Assembly (NCBI GenBank): GCA_017303805.1
Contig: JAFLBQ010000005.1
Span: 358,515 to 422,514, forward strand
Direction of reading: 5' to 3'
DNA from: Cytophagales bacterium
GTDB taxonomy: Bacteria > Bacteroidota > Bacteroidia > Cytophagales > Cyclobacteriaceae
Length of the DNA: 64,000 nucleotides
Positions 26,802 to 36,100 of the stretch are shown here, in pieces. The position numbers and the translations under genes are program-made. Position 1 is the stretch's first letter, and every line of letters starts with the position of its first letter. The notes below the pieces were generated by a model, which ran no database searches, was not told the DNA's origin, and worked only from the letters and a program-made list of their open reading frames with translations.

Positions 26802-27881
26802 TTACTCTTGCAGCAAAAGGTCAGTTAGTCGATCGGCAATTATTTTGTTACCGGATTTAGTAACGTGGCAAAAATCGATGTAGATATACTCCTGGCCATT
26901 AAAGGCCTGCGTGTAATCATAAATCCAAGGCTGTTGTTGGGTGTTAATTATTTTTTGTACCTCATCATATACAAACCGAAAGTTATCGCCCAACTCCGCA
27001 TTGAGTTCAAGATGATCGAGGCGGGGTGAACCCACATAGGCTACGGGTTGCAAAATGGCAATAAACTTACCACCCCGGCTGGTAACAAGTTCATGCGCCA
27101 TCTCCCAGTTTTTTACCAGCATGCTGGCTACGCTTTTGCCCTTGTCGGTATTCTGGCAATCATAATGCGAAGGTTGGTTAGCGCCTTTACTACGCTGGTA
27201 TTGCATTACCAATACTATGTTTTCTGTAAACAGGTTGCTAAGTACAGTAAGAACGAACTGGCGGGCACCTCCGTAAATTTTTTTTTGAAATAACGGAATC
27301 AGCCGATGGCCCGGTAGTTCCTGGATTTCATTGGGGCAAAGAAAGGCAGCATCGTTTACCCCATCATAAAAAATTACTACATCGGCAGATTCACCTTTTG
27401 CATACATAGAAATTAATGCATCCAGATTTTGACGCGAGTTATAAGCAAGTTGTCCGTGATTAATCACCGTGCCGGCATTCAGTTTTTGATGAACCAAGGC
27501 CGGAATGGTGTTCGCATCGTCCGATCCTTCGCCCCACATGGTAGAGCCGCCAAAAAAACGAATTACCGGTTTTGATGAAACACCGGCAGGGGGAATGTGC
27601 GTGCGAAGACCCTGCTCGTTTATCGATAACGTTTTTCCCTGGTAAGGCAACATTTGCCACTCGGCAAACGGCTTATACCGATGGGCAATGCTATGATAAT
27701 CGTGAAAGATGGCTTCTGCATAATCCTGTTCGCCCTCGTATGCAGGCAAGAGGTGCCGCTTTTCGCCACCCTTGCGGGCCATGTAAACACCGGCCGCCCA
27801 ATTGGTAATAGCTAACAATATCAGAAATACAGTTACACTAATGGCCAGGTTCTTGCCGAACGAAAGAATTTTTTTCATCAT
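26802..27881 (-). CDS. Membrane-anchored SGNH/GDSL hydrolase
   Basis: This 359-aa protein has an N-terminal membrane helix (AISVTVFLILLAITNWAAG) and an SGNH fold: block I IRFFGGSTMWGEG (nucleophile Ser113), block II with NSRQN, block III YDGVNDA, and block V DFCHVTKSGN with the Asp-x-x-His pair. Such enzymes are esterases or O-acetyl transferases/deacetylases acting on envelope glycans. It starts ATGATG; either codon could be used. It stands alone on the minus strand beside the DprE genes, so it may trim or add acyl groups on the local glycan. Confidence 0.85.
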   Translation of the reverse strand: MMKKILSFGKNLAISVTVFLILLAITNWAAGVYMARKGGEKRHLLPAYEGEQDYAEAIFHDYHSIAHRYKPFAEWQMLPYQGKTLSINEQGLRTHIPPAGVSSKPVIRFFGGSTMWGEGSDDANTIPALVHQKLNAGTVINHGQLAYNSRQNLDALISMYAKGESADVVIFYDGVNDAAFLCPNEIQELPGHRLIPLFQKKIYGGARQFVLTVLSNLFTENIVLVMQYQRSKGANQPSHYDCQNTDKGKSVASMLVKNWEMAHELVTSRGGKFIAILQPVAYVGSPRLDHLELNAELGDNFRFVYDEVQKIINTQQQPWIYDYTQAFNGQEYIYIDFCHVTKSGNKIIADRLTDLLLQE

Positions 27882-28000
27882 AATCTTCCGGGTAAAGGTA
27901 GCACGGCAGGCTTGAACATGAAATGGCTATTAAAAAATGTTTGGAGCAGATGATCTTGAATTGTACGCTTTTTGAATGGTGCTCGTAAGTTTTATACCGC

Positions 28001-31000
28001 TTACTTTTTTATAATAAGTTTATGCCGTTGAATGCCAGCCTCGGCTTCAAGCGCGAAAATGTAGAGACCTGAAATACTGTTCAACTCGATTTCAGTAGTA
28101 CCCGGGGTTAACAATCCGGCTTGAATTACCTGGCCCCATTGATTGATAAGCTTGTAAGGCGTTGGGTTTAAAATTCCCGTTATGTAAAGCACCTGTTGCA
28201 CGGGATTTGGAAAAAGTTGTACCGCTGGGGGAGGTTCCGTTCCGGTAATAACATGTGTAAACGGTGCCGAGATCTTTGAACAGCCGGCTTTTATTACGCG
28301 CACCTGGTAGCTGCCACTTACCACGGGGGTATAGGTAGGTTGCGTTGCTCCGGCAATCTCAACTCCATTCAACAACCATTGGTTGCCCGAAGCTGCGTTG
28401 GATTGCAGAACACCCGCTGCAACGGAAATTACTGGCTGTGGCAAGGTGATTTCAGCAATTAACTGAAACCGCTTTTTACCGAATGTGGTTGGTTGTGCGG
28501 TAACCTGAAACCGGTACTCCCGATCAGCACGTACGGTTGCCACCGAATCCAGGTAATTGTCTTTCAGGTAAAATGTTCGATCGTTGTTAGTATCTAAAGC
28601 CGATCCGGAGAAGGCCATCTCATACCAACCCGCCTTTGTATTCTGAATGGCCAGAGCCATCATAACACTACAGGTATCGGGCATATTTTTTATAGCCACC
28701 AAGACCGAATCTGAGGTTAGTGTTGCTAAGTTGTAGTATCCGTTCGGTTGCTTTAAACCATCGCGTTGCGAGTCAAAGCGTAGGGTTGACTGATTGTTGA
28801 ATAGTAAAAAGGTGCGATCGGTTAATCCGTTTTGATTTAAGGAGATTGTTAATGCCGAAACCTCATTGGTTTGGGTACGAAACATAGCCGCCTGGCCATT
28901 AACCTTTGAAGTTTCCATAACCGAAAGCGATGGAGTAATTACGGGGCTATAAGCTTTAACCCAAAAGGCCTGCCCCTGGGCAATCAATCCGCCAAACTCC
29001 GGATCGCCCGTGGAGCCGTTCCAATTTAAAAATCGCCCGGCACCAGAGGCATACTCATTGTCTCTTACATAGATAGTTGTGTTGATGCCTGTGTTTTCCC
29101 AGCCCGTTGCACTCCATTGTATTGGTGCCGCATACGGATTGCCCACTAAACTCCAACCCAGATTTTGATTTGCCGAACCCTGGTTCAACTGAAAGTTAAA
29201 ATCACCTATGTGAACTTCTCCGGCTACCTGGATAATAGTGGGATCATCTGCTTTGCGGAAAAATACAGAGTACCCCCGACCATGCAAAAATTCTTCTGTA
29301 TTGGAAATCGTAGGGTAGGGTAGCCACCCCACGGGTTCAACATACTGAAACAAGGAAGCATTGGTGGTAAAGCCCGGGCCTACAGACCGGCCTATAAAGT
29401 TGCCCGTTACCGGAACATGTTTTTGCAGGTCGCTCACTTTTACATTTTTTACCGGAAAGCTGAGATAGCGGTACAACCTGCCGGCATTAACATAGCGCTG
29501 AAAGCGCACGGCACCAGAAATAGCTCCGGTACCTTCCACGCGTTCGATGCGCGCAGTTTGGGTTGCGGTTGAAACCAGCGTTAAAAAATTGGTGGCATGT
29601 AATGTGCCATTAAAAATTTTAAGCCGTTCGGTTAGAAAAACTGAGTCGCGAAGGTACAAGGCCCCGCCACCGGTTAAGTTGGCAGCAAGTGAGACAACGG
29701 TATCGCGGGTGGGTTTGGTGTATAAGTTGGAATGGAATGCACTGCTTGAAGCAATGGTGATATTACTTTTATCGAATGCAATTTTTCCGGTTTGGTTTTG
29801 CGGGTTAATAGTACCCGCACCGGTTATCGTTAAATGATTTTTTCCAAGATTCAACTCACTTCCGTTTGCCACTACTACTCCGCCACCGGTAGCAGAACCC
29901 AACTCAATTGTTTTGGGAACAATGCCCTCTGTTACCGTTACTGCTGAACTACCTAAAACAGTGAGGTGATTAAAAACAGCTTTGGTACCCGTAAGGTTAA
30001 TTGTATGAGGTGTGCCTCCTGTTAGTGTAATTCCAAATTTAGTGGTGGGATTAAATTCTCCATCCTCTTGTAAGATAAGATTACCCGTAAGTTGAATGGT
30101 GCTGGTGTTGTTGGCAACGCCATTTACAATAACATTATCAGCAATGGTTAAATTACCCATAATGATAGTAGTGCCACTGCTTAAGGTCTTGGTTCCGCTT
30201 TGAACAACCACGTTGCCGTAGGTATGCGCAGGTATGGACGTAGCATTGGCGCCAAACCGAATAGTGGAAGTAGGCGAAATTGATCCGAATGCTACGGGCT
30301 GACTTGTATTTACATTCACAATGCCATTGCCTTCTACGTTAATCAAGCCCGTAAATGTATTGTTCACAAACATCTCACCATCGTTTCTAACCCACAACGC
30401 TGACTCGTTACCACCAATGGTTAACGGTCCGCTTTGAGTGGCTACCTTGTTTACATTAAAGATCTGAAAGTTGCTATTCGTGTTACTGTTAAAAGAAGGG
30501 GGTGGAGTGCCACTGCCATTAGTTGGGTTGGTTCCCCAAGAACTTAATAGACTTAAATCGAGGCCTGGCTTTGGATAGTAGTCTTGGATTATAGGATTGA
30601 TGACAGAAAATTTGACGCATTTTGAGATGCCCTCGGTTCCATTATCAGCATAAGGGGATGCACATACTACATGGTCACCAGTTAGAATTTTCCAACCATT
30701 AGGAAAGTACCAAGGATCATTTGGATAGACATATAAATTGTTAAGATTGTTAATTCCCCATGCACTTAATCCTCTTGTAAATTGGTTACTGTTTACTTTA
30801 AACACAACACTTCCACCTTCTGTAGGCATTATTGCCCGAACATTAAGATCATTAGTACCCACTACACTTTTATTAACAATCTGCTCGTTTACTAAAGGCC
30901 CAATATCCGTGTTTCCAGTAGCAGCATTGGTAAGTCTAAGGCTGGTTATACTCTTCATTCCCATTGGAACCGAACCATACAATATAACCTCAACATCATC

Positions 31001-32062
31001 AGTACTAATACCGCCAAGGTTATCCGTTACAGTAAGCCGAAATTGAAAAGTACCTGCCTGTAGGTTGGTGATTTTTAAAATTCGCGTATTGGTTTGTTGA
31101 AGCGTAAGGGCCGTGCCTTGTGTTTGCGCCCAGGCAACTGAAGCGATAGCACCATCATCATCAAAGTAATCACCGAACAGGTAAATGGTGTTATCACTCA
31201 CCAGAAATTTTTTGTCAGAACCAGCATTAACATAGGGCAATACATTGGCAGTGGAATTTTTAGTGAACTTCAGCAGCCAGTCGTATACGGGATAGCCTGT
31301 CGAGGTATTATAAAGCGGGTTCCACACGCTAACGCCTCTGTGTTCACCGGCATCCAGCAACGTAACATGCGGTTTAATACTTCCCGGATTAGGGCAGGCA
31401 TTAATGGCAGCCGCCATATTAGTGGCGTTACTATAATTCAACGTAATATCTTCTGTGCCATGAAAAATCCAGGTGGGAATATTAACCAGCGAACACGCTA
31501 AGCCATCCTGTATAATATCATCGGTGCGACCGCATATCGGGATCATAGCCGCCACTTTGTTGGGATAGGCTGCGCTGTAAATCATACACCCCTGCCCACC
31601 CAGGCTTAAGCCCATGATGTAAATCTTGTTGGTGTTAATGGTGCGAATGGTTTTTACATACTCCACTACTTCATCGATGTAATTAGCGGGCCAATCCTGG
31701 TCGGCTATGGGTGTGCCATCTGGCTTGAGTTGTGGCGACACTACAATAAACGGTCTTGATGCTGGCCATTGCGAATTAGCGATAAGGTAGGCGGGTGTGG
31801 CATCATTTGGATCTGATATGAGCGTGTTCAGATTGTTTCCAATCTGGAACTGTCCGTGTAAGTTGATAAGTAGTGGAGCCGGGGTGTTGGCATTATAGCC
31901 CGGTGGGGTGTACATCCAGAACTTAATCCGGTTAGCAGGTACTGGGTTTGGAGTTTCCATACCTACCTGGCAGGAAGGACAAGGCGCTTGTGCGGATAGC
32001 ATGCCCGAAACCGCTAAGAAGAGCAGTGATAAGAACCAGTATGTTTTTCTATTCTTAAACAC
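28001..32062 (-). CDS. Secreted esterase-like multidomain protein with type A T9SS sorting domain
   Basis: The start is set at GTG 32062, which gives a clean signal peptide (FKNRKTYWFLSLLFLAVSG, then LSAQA); a TTG at 32134 would add 24 residues. The 1353-aa protein has an alpha/beta-hydrolase (PHB-depolymerase/feruloyl-esterase-like) domain at about 30-285 with nucleophile motif GLSLGGQG, acid in FHGTEDI and a histidine in DAGEHRG. A PKD-like domain (about 290-385) and ~850 residues of beta-rich sequence follow, including NLVGNPY.. and an Ig-like unit. The end is a type A sorting domain (VQLFPNPVQQVLYITG... LIIKK). It is probably a surface or secreted carbohydrate esterase; the substrate is unknown. 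The central-to-C-terminal part is paralogous to the protein at 33172-40185. Confidence 0.87.
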   Translation of the reverse strand: MFKNRKTYWFLSLLFLAVSGMLSAQAPCPSCQVGMETPNPVPANRIKFWMYTPPGYNANTPAPLLINLHGQFQIGNNLNTLISDPNDATPAYLIANSQWPASRPFIVVSPQLKPDGTPIADQDWPANYIDEVVEYVKTIRTINTNKIYIMGLSLGGQGCMIYSAAYPNKVAAMIPICGRTDDIIQDGLACSLVNIPTWIFHGTEDITLNYSNATNMAAAINACPNPGSIKPHVTLLDAGEHRGVSVWNPLYNTSTGYPVYDWLLKFTKNSTANVLPYVNAGSDKKFLVSDNTIYLFGDYFDDDGAIASVAWAQTQGTALTLQQTNTRILKITNLQAGTFQFRLTVTDNLGGISTDDVEVILYGSVPMGMKSITSLRLTNAATGNTDIGPLVNEQIVNKSVVGTNDLNVRAIMPTEGGSVVFKVNSNQFTRGLSAWGINNLNNLYVYPNDPWYFPNGWKILTGDHVVCASPYADNGTEGISKCVKFSVINPIIQDYYPKPGLDLSLLSSWGTNPTNGSGTPPPSFNSNTNSNFQIFNVNKVATQSGPLTIGGNESALWVRNDGEMFVNNTFTGLINVEGNGIVNVNTSQPVAFGSISPTSTIRFGANATSIPAHTYGNVVVQSGTKTLSSGTTIIMGNLTIADNVIVNGVANNTSTIQLTGNLILQEDGEFNPTTKFGITLTGGTPHTINLTGTKAVFNHLTVLGSSAVTVTEGIVPKTIELGSATGGGVVVANGSELNLGKNHLTITGAGTINPQNQTGKIAFDKSNITIASSSAFHSNLYTKPTRDTVVSLAANLTGGGALYLRDSVFLTERLKIFNGTLHATNFLTLVSTATQTARIERVEGTGAISGAVRFQRYVNAGRLYRYLSFPVKNVKVSDLQKHVPVTGNFIGRSVGPGFTTNASLFQYVEPVGWLPYPTISNTEEFLHGRGYSVFFRKADDPTIIQVAGEVHIGDFNFQLNQGSANQNLGWSLVGNPYAAPIQWSATGWENTGINTTIYVRDNEYASGAGRFLNWNGSTGDPEFGGLIAQGQAFWVKAYSPVITPSLSVMETSKVNGQAAMFRTQTNEVSALTISLNQNGLTDRTFLLFNNQSTLRFDSQRDGLKQPNGYYNLATLTSDSVLVAIKNMPDTCSVMMALAIQNTKAGWYEMAFSGSALDTNNDRTFYLKDNYLDSVATVRADREYRFQVTAQPTTFGKKRFQLIAEITLPQPVISVAAGVLQSNAASGNQWLLNGVEIAGATQPTYTPVVSGSYQVRVIKAGCSKISAPFTHVITGTEPPPAVQLFPNPVQQVLYITGILNPTPYKLINQWGQVIQAGLLTPGTTEIELNSISGLYIFALEAEAGIQRHKLIIKK

Positions 32063-32216
32063 GGTATGGATTCGTGAAATTTTCGAAGACTTTACAGTTA
32101 ACTTGGCTTTTTGCAAAGCGCAGGTTAGTAGCAAGGTTGAAGGTACTGAATTCTGTTCGGCCTTTCAAATTAAATAGTGGTTGTCATTAGTTTAATTAAT
32201 GGCTTTTGCGCATTTC

Positions 32217-32417
32217 CTACAACGCAGTCATCGCGGTTGGGTAAGCGGCTTTGAATAGCCGAGGTCTAAACGTAAAACCCATACCGCGATACCGCCAAAG
32301 TAACGGTGCTTCTTCAACGGGATTCCGGAATTCGCCAGCGCGAAATTAAGGGCCATTACCTTATTCAATACAATTTCCAATCAACAACCATCACACTCCT
32401 CCGGAATGACTGGTGTA
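32217..32417. repeat. Dispersed ~200-bp palindromic repeat, copy 1
   Basis: The unit starts CTACAACGCAGTC. It holds a stem of ATCGCGGTTGGGT (32230-32242) with ACCCATACCGCGAT (32277-32290), then CAACGGGATTCCGGAATTCG, and ends CTCCTCCGGAATGACTGG. The ATTCCGGA/TCCGGAAT ends are inverted relative to each other. A near-identical first half recurs at 32792 and a diverged copy at 40432. It lies in the ~390-base gap between the esterase gene and the GIY-YIG gene; no other gene is seen in that gap. Confidence 0.8.
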
Positions 32418-32451
32418 GAAGAAAATGACAAGAGTTTTATAACTTGTGACC

Positions 32452-32778
32452 ATGTCCTATTACGTTTACATCTTGACTAATAAGCGACATACCGTGCTTT
32501 ACACGGGCGTTACCAACAACCTTGAAAGACGGGTGTTCGAGCACAAGGTAAAAAGTAGCAAAAAGAGCTTTACGGCCCGGTACAACTGCGATCAGCTTGT
32601 TTATTTTGAGGAGTTTTTAAGCATTAAAGAAGCCATTCATCGCGAGAAACAACTAAAAAAATATCATCGTTCATGGAAGGTTAATCTTATTAATGGCTTA
32701 AACCCAGAGTGGGCAGACCTGAGCAAAGATTGGTTTGATGTAAATGAGTTTGCGTTATTCAAAAAGTTTGATGTCTGA
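32452..32778 (+). CDS. GIY-YIG single-domain nuclease
   Basis: The protein is 108 aa from ATG 32452 (a GTG two codons upstream is possible). It has the GIY-YIG core YYVYILTNKRHTVLYTGVTN, an arginine in NLERRVFEHK, and EAIHREKQLKKYHRSWKVNL with the conserved glutamate. This is the UvrC-type/YhbQ-like stand-alone nuclease family, common in Bacteroidota, with largely unknown roles. It lies between two copies of a ~200-bp palindromic repeat in direct orientation, which is unusual context and suggests the gene may have moved with, or act on, these repeats. Confidence 0.88.
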   Translation: MSYYVYILTNKRHTVLYTGVTNNLERRVFEHKVKSSKKSFTARYNCDQLVYFEEFLSIKEAIHREKQLKKYHRSWKVNLINGLNPEWADLSKDWFDVNEFALFKKFDV

Positions 32779-32791
32779 TTGTACAACTTTG

Positions 32792-32997
32792 CTACAACGC
32801 TGTCGTGGCGGTTGGGTGGCGTGCTTTGAATAACCCGAAGCCAAAATGTAAAACCCATACCGCGATACCGCCAAAGTAACGGTGCTTCTTCAACGGGATT
32901 CCGGAATTCGCCAGCGCATGATCATGAGACTTTACAATTATTCAGCAGCAGTTTCAAAAATAAGCACCTCACGCTCCTCCGGAATGACTGGTGTGGA
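32792..32997. repeat. Dispersed ~200-bp palindromic repeat, copy 2
   Basis: Same unit and orientation as the copy at 32217: CTACAACGCTGTC, the GCGGTTGGGT / ACCCATACCGCGAT stem, then GGGATTCCGGAATTCGCCAG and the closing TCCTCCGGAATGACTGG. The first ~125 bases are close to copy 1; the middle differs. It begins 14 bases after the GIY-YIG stop. Confidence 0.8.
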
Positions 32998-33113
32998 TAA
33001 ACCTATTTCTTCAACGGGATTCCGGAATTCGCCAGCGCATGATCATGAGACTTTACAATTATTCAGCAGCAGTTTCAAAAATAAGCACCTCACGCTCATC
33101 CGGAATGACGGGT
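32886..33113. repeat. Tandem direct duplication, period 121 bp
   Basis: The segment from TTCTTCAACGGGATTCCGG through CGGAATGAC at 32886-32991 is repeated at 33007-33112 with only about one or two differences, offset by 121 bases. It is the second half of the dispersed repeat, copied in tandem. Near-identity suggests a recent event. Apparent reading frames through it are artefacts of the repeat. Confidence 0.9.
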
Positions 33114-33117
33114 TCAC

Positions 33118-33146
33118 AAAAAAAAGAGCCGGTTGTGGGCCGGCTC
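33118..33146 (-). terminator. Rho-independent terminator of the 33172-40185 gene
   Basis: On the minus strand, 26 bases past the stop, a perfect 7-bp stem GAGCCGG/CCGGCTC with a 7-base loop is followed directly by eight T residues. This is a textbook intrinsic terminator for the large esterase gene. Confidence 0.85.
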
Positions 33147-33171
33147 AATGCTCTAATTCTCTTCTTAACGC

Positions 33172-36100
33172 TTACTTAAATTGTAAGATCACTTTACGTT
33201 GCAGCACGGCATTACCTTGCTGTATCTGTATAATGTATAAACCTGGAGTGGTATCCTGGGCCACATTCAGTTTATGAATGCCATTGCCTTCGCTTCCGTT
33301 AATCAACTGTGTAAAGATTGTGCGGCCGGTTACGTCAACCATTTTTACGGTTGCATTTTGTTTTGAACCGCTTTCTAATTTAACATACAACTGATCGAAC
33401 GTAGCCGGATTCGGATAGACATACGCCTGGAAGGGCTCGCCTCCCGGATTTTCAACACCGGTAACAAGGTATTCAAACGGTTCTGATACTACCGAGCAAC
33501 CGCCTTTGGCAACCAACACGGTATAGATGCCTTCTTCTTTTGGTATAATGCCGCGGTCGTACGCATCCATGGGTGAGTGGTTGATGTACCACTGAATAAA
33601 ATTATCGGCAGGAATCTCGTTTACAATTTCTAATGCGTTACCGTCAAACTCTACTATCGGCATCGTTACTTTGTTGATCTCTACAAATACTGATGCTTTT
33701 GGTCCTTCACAGCCATTGCTTACGGCAGCTACTTCAAACAGCGTGGTTTTCTTTAGCGGATCCGAAACCCAGGTGGTGTTGCTCTGGTTAGCAAGCAATA
33801 CCCCGTCCTTGTACCAATGCAGGCTGTTGGTGGCATTCGTTTCGGCTGTTAATGTTACCTGCGAATCCGCGCAGAGCGAGTAGAACGGCTTGCTAACCGA
33901 CACCACCGGACTTGGTGTGTACATAAACTCCAACGGAGTAGCGGTTAACAACTCATCGCTGCAGCCTTTAAAGCCCGTGTGGATAACGATGCTGTTGGCA
34001 CCGGCTTGTAGTGCGCTTACCGGTATGGTTAGCATGCCGGCTTCACCCGCTACTTCCGAGATAGGAGTGGCTTCATTCACACGCGTGGCATAATAGAAGG
34101 CACCCGGTTGTGTATTGGCTAATTGAATGGTAGCTGCCGTTCCGCCACACACATTGGCGACCGAAGCGCTGGCATTTTTCTGCAGGGCGGGCCGGCCCAG
34201 CGTAAGGCTAAAGCGGCCGGCACCATAGCTGGCGGCTGCCGTGGTTACCGCAAAACTATACGGAGTGCTGTTGGTAATGGGCACCGTGGTATTGGTGAAA
34301 TGATCGGTAAGCGTAATGGCTCCTACACCCACTAAGTTTTCGATGTTATCGAATGCGAGTGTGTACGGTCCCGGGGTTACATCTTCCAGATTTAATGTCA
34401 CCGTTTTTTCGCAGAAGCTGTCCGACAGTTTATTGAAAACCAGGTTTACATTATCGGCAGAGCGTGTGCTCACATTCAGCACCTGATTTTTATATTTCAT
34501 CCCATCGGTTTCGGGTTCGAAGGCATCGCTGTAGGCTTCACCTAAAATTACATAGCCTTCATCTTGTGCCGTGCCGTTCGATAACCGGATGGCAATGCTG
34601 TTAAGGTGCGCATCGCCTTCGCGATAGAAGGTAGAGGTATTGGTACGTTTCGCTTTTTCATGGATGGTCATGGTTGGGTTTGCAGTTATAGCTTTTACCC
34701 AAAAAGCCTGGCCCGGGGCTATGATACCATCGGTCCAGCCGTTGGTACCTTGATTCGTGCTGGCATCCCATGTTTTAAAAACTAAGGTGCTGCCGGTATT
34801 ATCCGGTACGGTAACAATAGGCGAGATACCCGAACGGGTCCAGTCGCTTGCCAGGTTGTTCCATTGAATAGCCGAAGCATACGGGTTACCCACTAAGTTC
34901 CAGCCATCGCCCCCGTTAGCGGTGCTGCCGGTGCCCGGTGTAAGTGTAAACGGCACACTACCCTGGTACGGGTTGCCCGTCATGGTAAGGGTAAGGGGAT
35001 TGTTGCCGTTGTAATTAAAAATAGAGTAGCCGCGGCCCCGTACAAAGGTTACCAAGTTGTTGCTGCCGTTGGCCGGAAAGTTTTTATACCCACCATCGTT
35101 CTCTACATAATAAAATGCAGAGGGCACTGCTGAACTACTGGCTCCTGTAAAAGGTCCGTTTATGGGCATGTATTGCTGCCACAAGGCCACCGTCATATTG
35201 GCTACGGACGAAGACATGTAGCGGTACTTGCGCGCGGCACTTACCCACCGTTGCACATAAAATTTTCCGGTTGCTGTTCCGTTGCCTTCAATCTCCTGCA
35301 GGTAGGCGGTTTTGGTTTGGGTAGAAACCAGCGTAATGTTACCGGCCGAGCTCACCTCACCCGCTTTGATCTTTAACCCATCGGTAATGTTAAGGGGTGA
35401 TTGTACGAACAACTTACCGCTGCCGCTAAAGGTGGTGGTAACAAGCCCGGCTGTTTTAAGCGTGGCATCAAAATACAAATTGGAGTTTTGTGTGCTGCTG
35501 CTGGCAAGCGTTAAGTTACTGCCGTTAATAGCCAGCTTGCCGGTTAACCCACCGGCATTAAGGGTGGCAGCATTTTTTAATACCAAATGGTTATTGCCGA
35601 GGTTAAGTGTGGTGCCGTTGGCTAAGGCCAGGCCACCGCCATTGGGCGAACCCACATTTAAGGTTATGGCGCTGCCGCCATTTACCACATTTACGTTGGT
35701 GCCGCTGTTGGTAGAAAGTTTATACAAATCCAGCGGTCCGCTTACTGTTACGGTTTGCGTGCCCGGTTTGGTTAAGGTTAAATCCAGTGCATTATCGGTA
35801 GCTACCACACCAGGCGTACCGGCTAAGGTAATATCACCATACACGGTTACGTGCGAGGTATTGCCCGGCACACCTTTTAACGCAATGCCCGTAGTGGCGG
35901 TAAGGTTACCCATAATCACAGTTTCACCTTCTGCAAAATTTTTGTTGCCCGTGCCGGTAAGGTTTACATGGCCGTAGGTACCTGCCGGGATGTAAGCATA
36001 ACTATTAAAGTTAACCGTACTGGTGGGCGATACACTTACGAACTCGGGTGCTGTTGCCGTGTTGTTTAAGTTAACTACGGCATTACCCTGCACTTCTAAT

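Noticed and set aside
32217-33113. Repeats considered as a CRISPR array
   Set aside because: Units are long, few, unevenly spaced and palindromic, with no regular spacers and no cas genes.
32882-33277. Plus-strand frames of 131 and 62 codons after the GIY-YIG gene
   Set aside because: They run through the tandem 121-bp repeat and the terminator, and repeat the same peptide twice; no protein family is visible.
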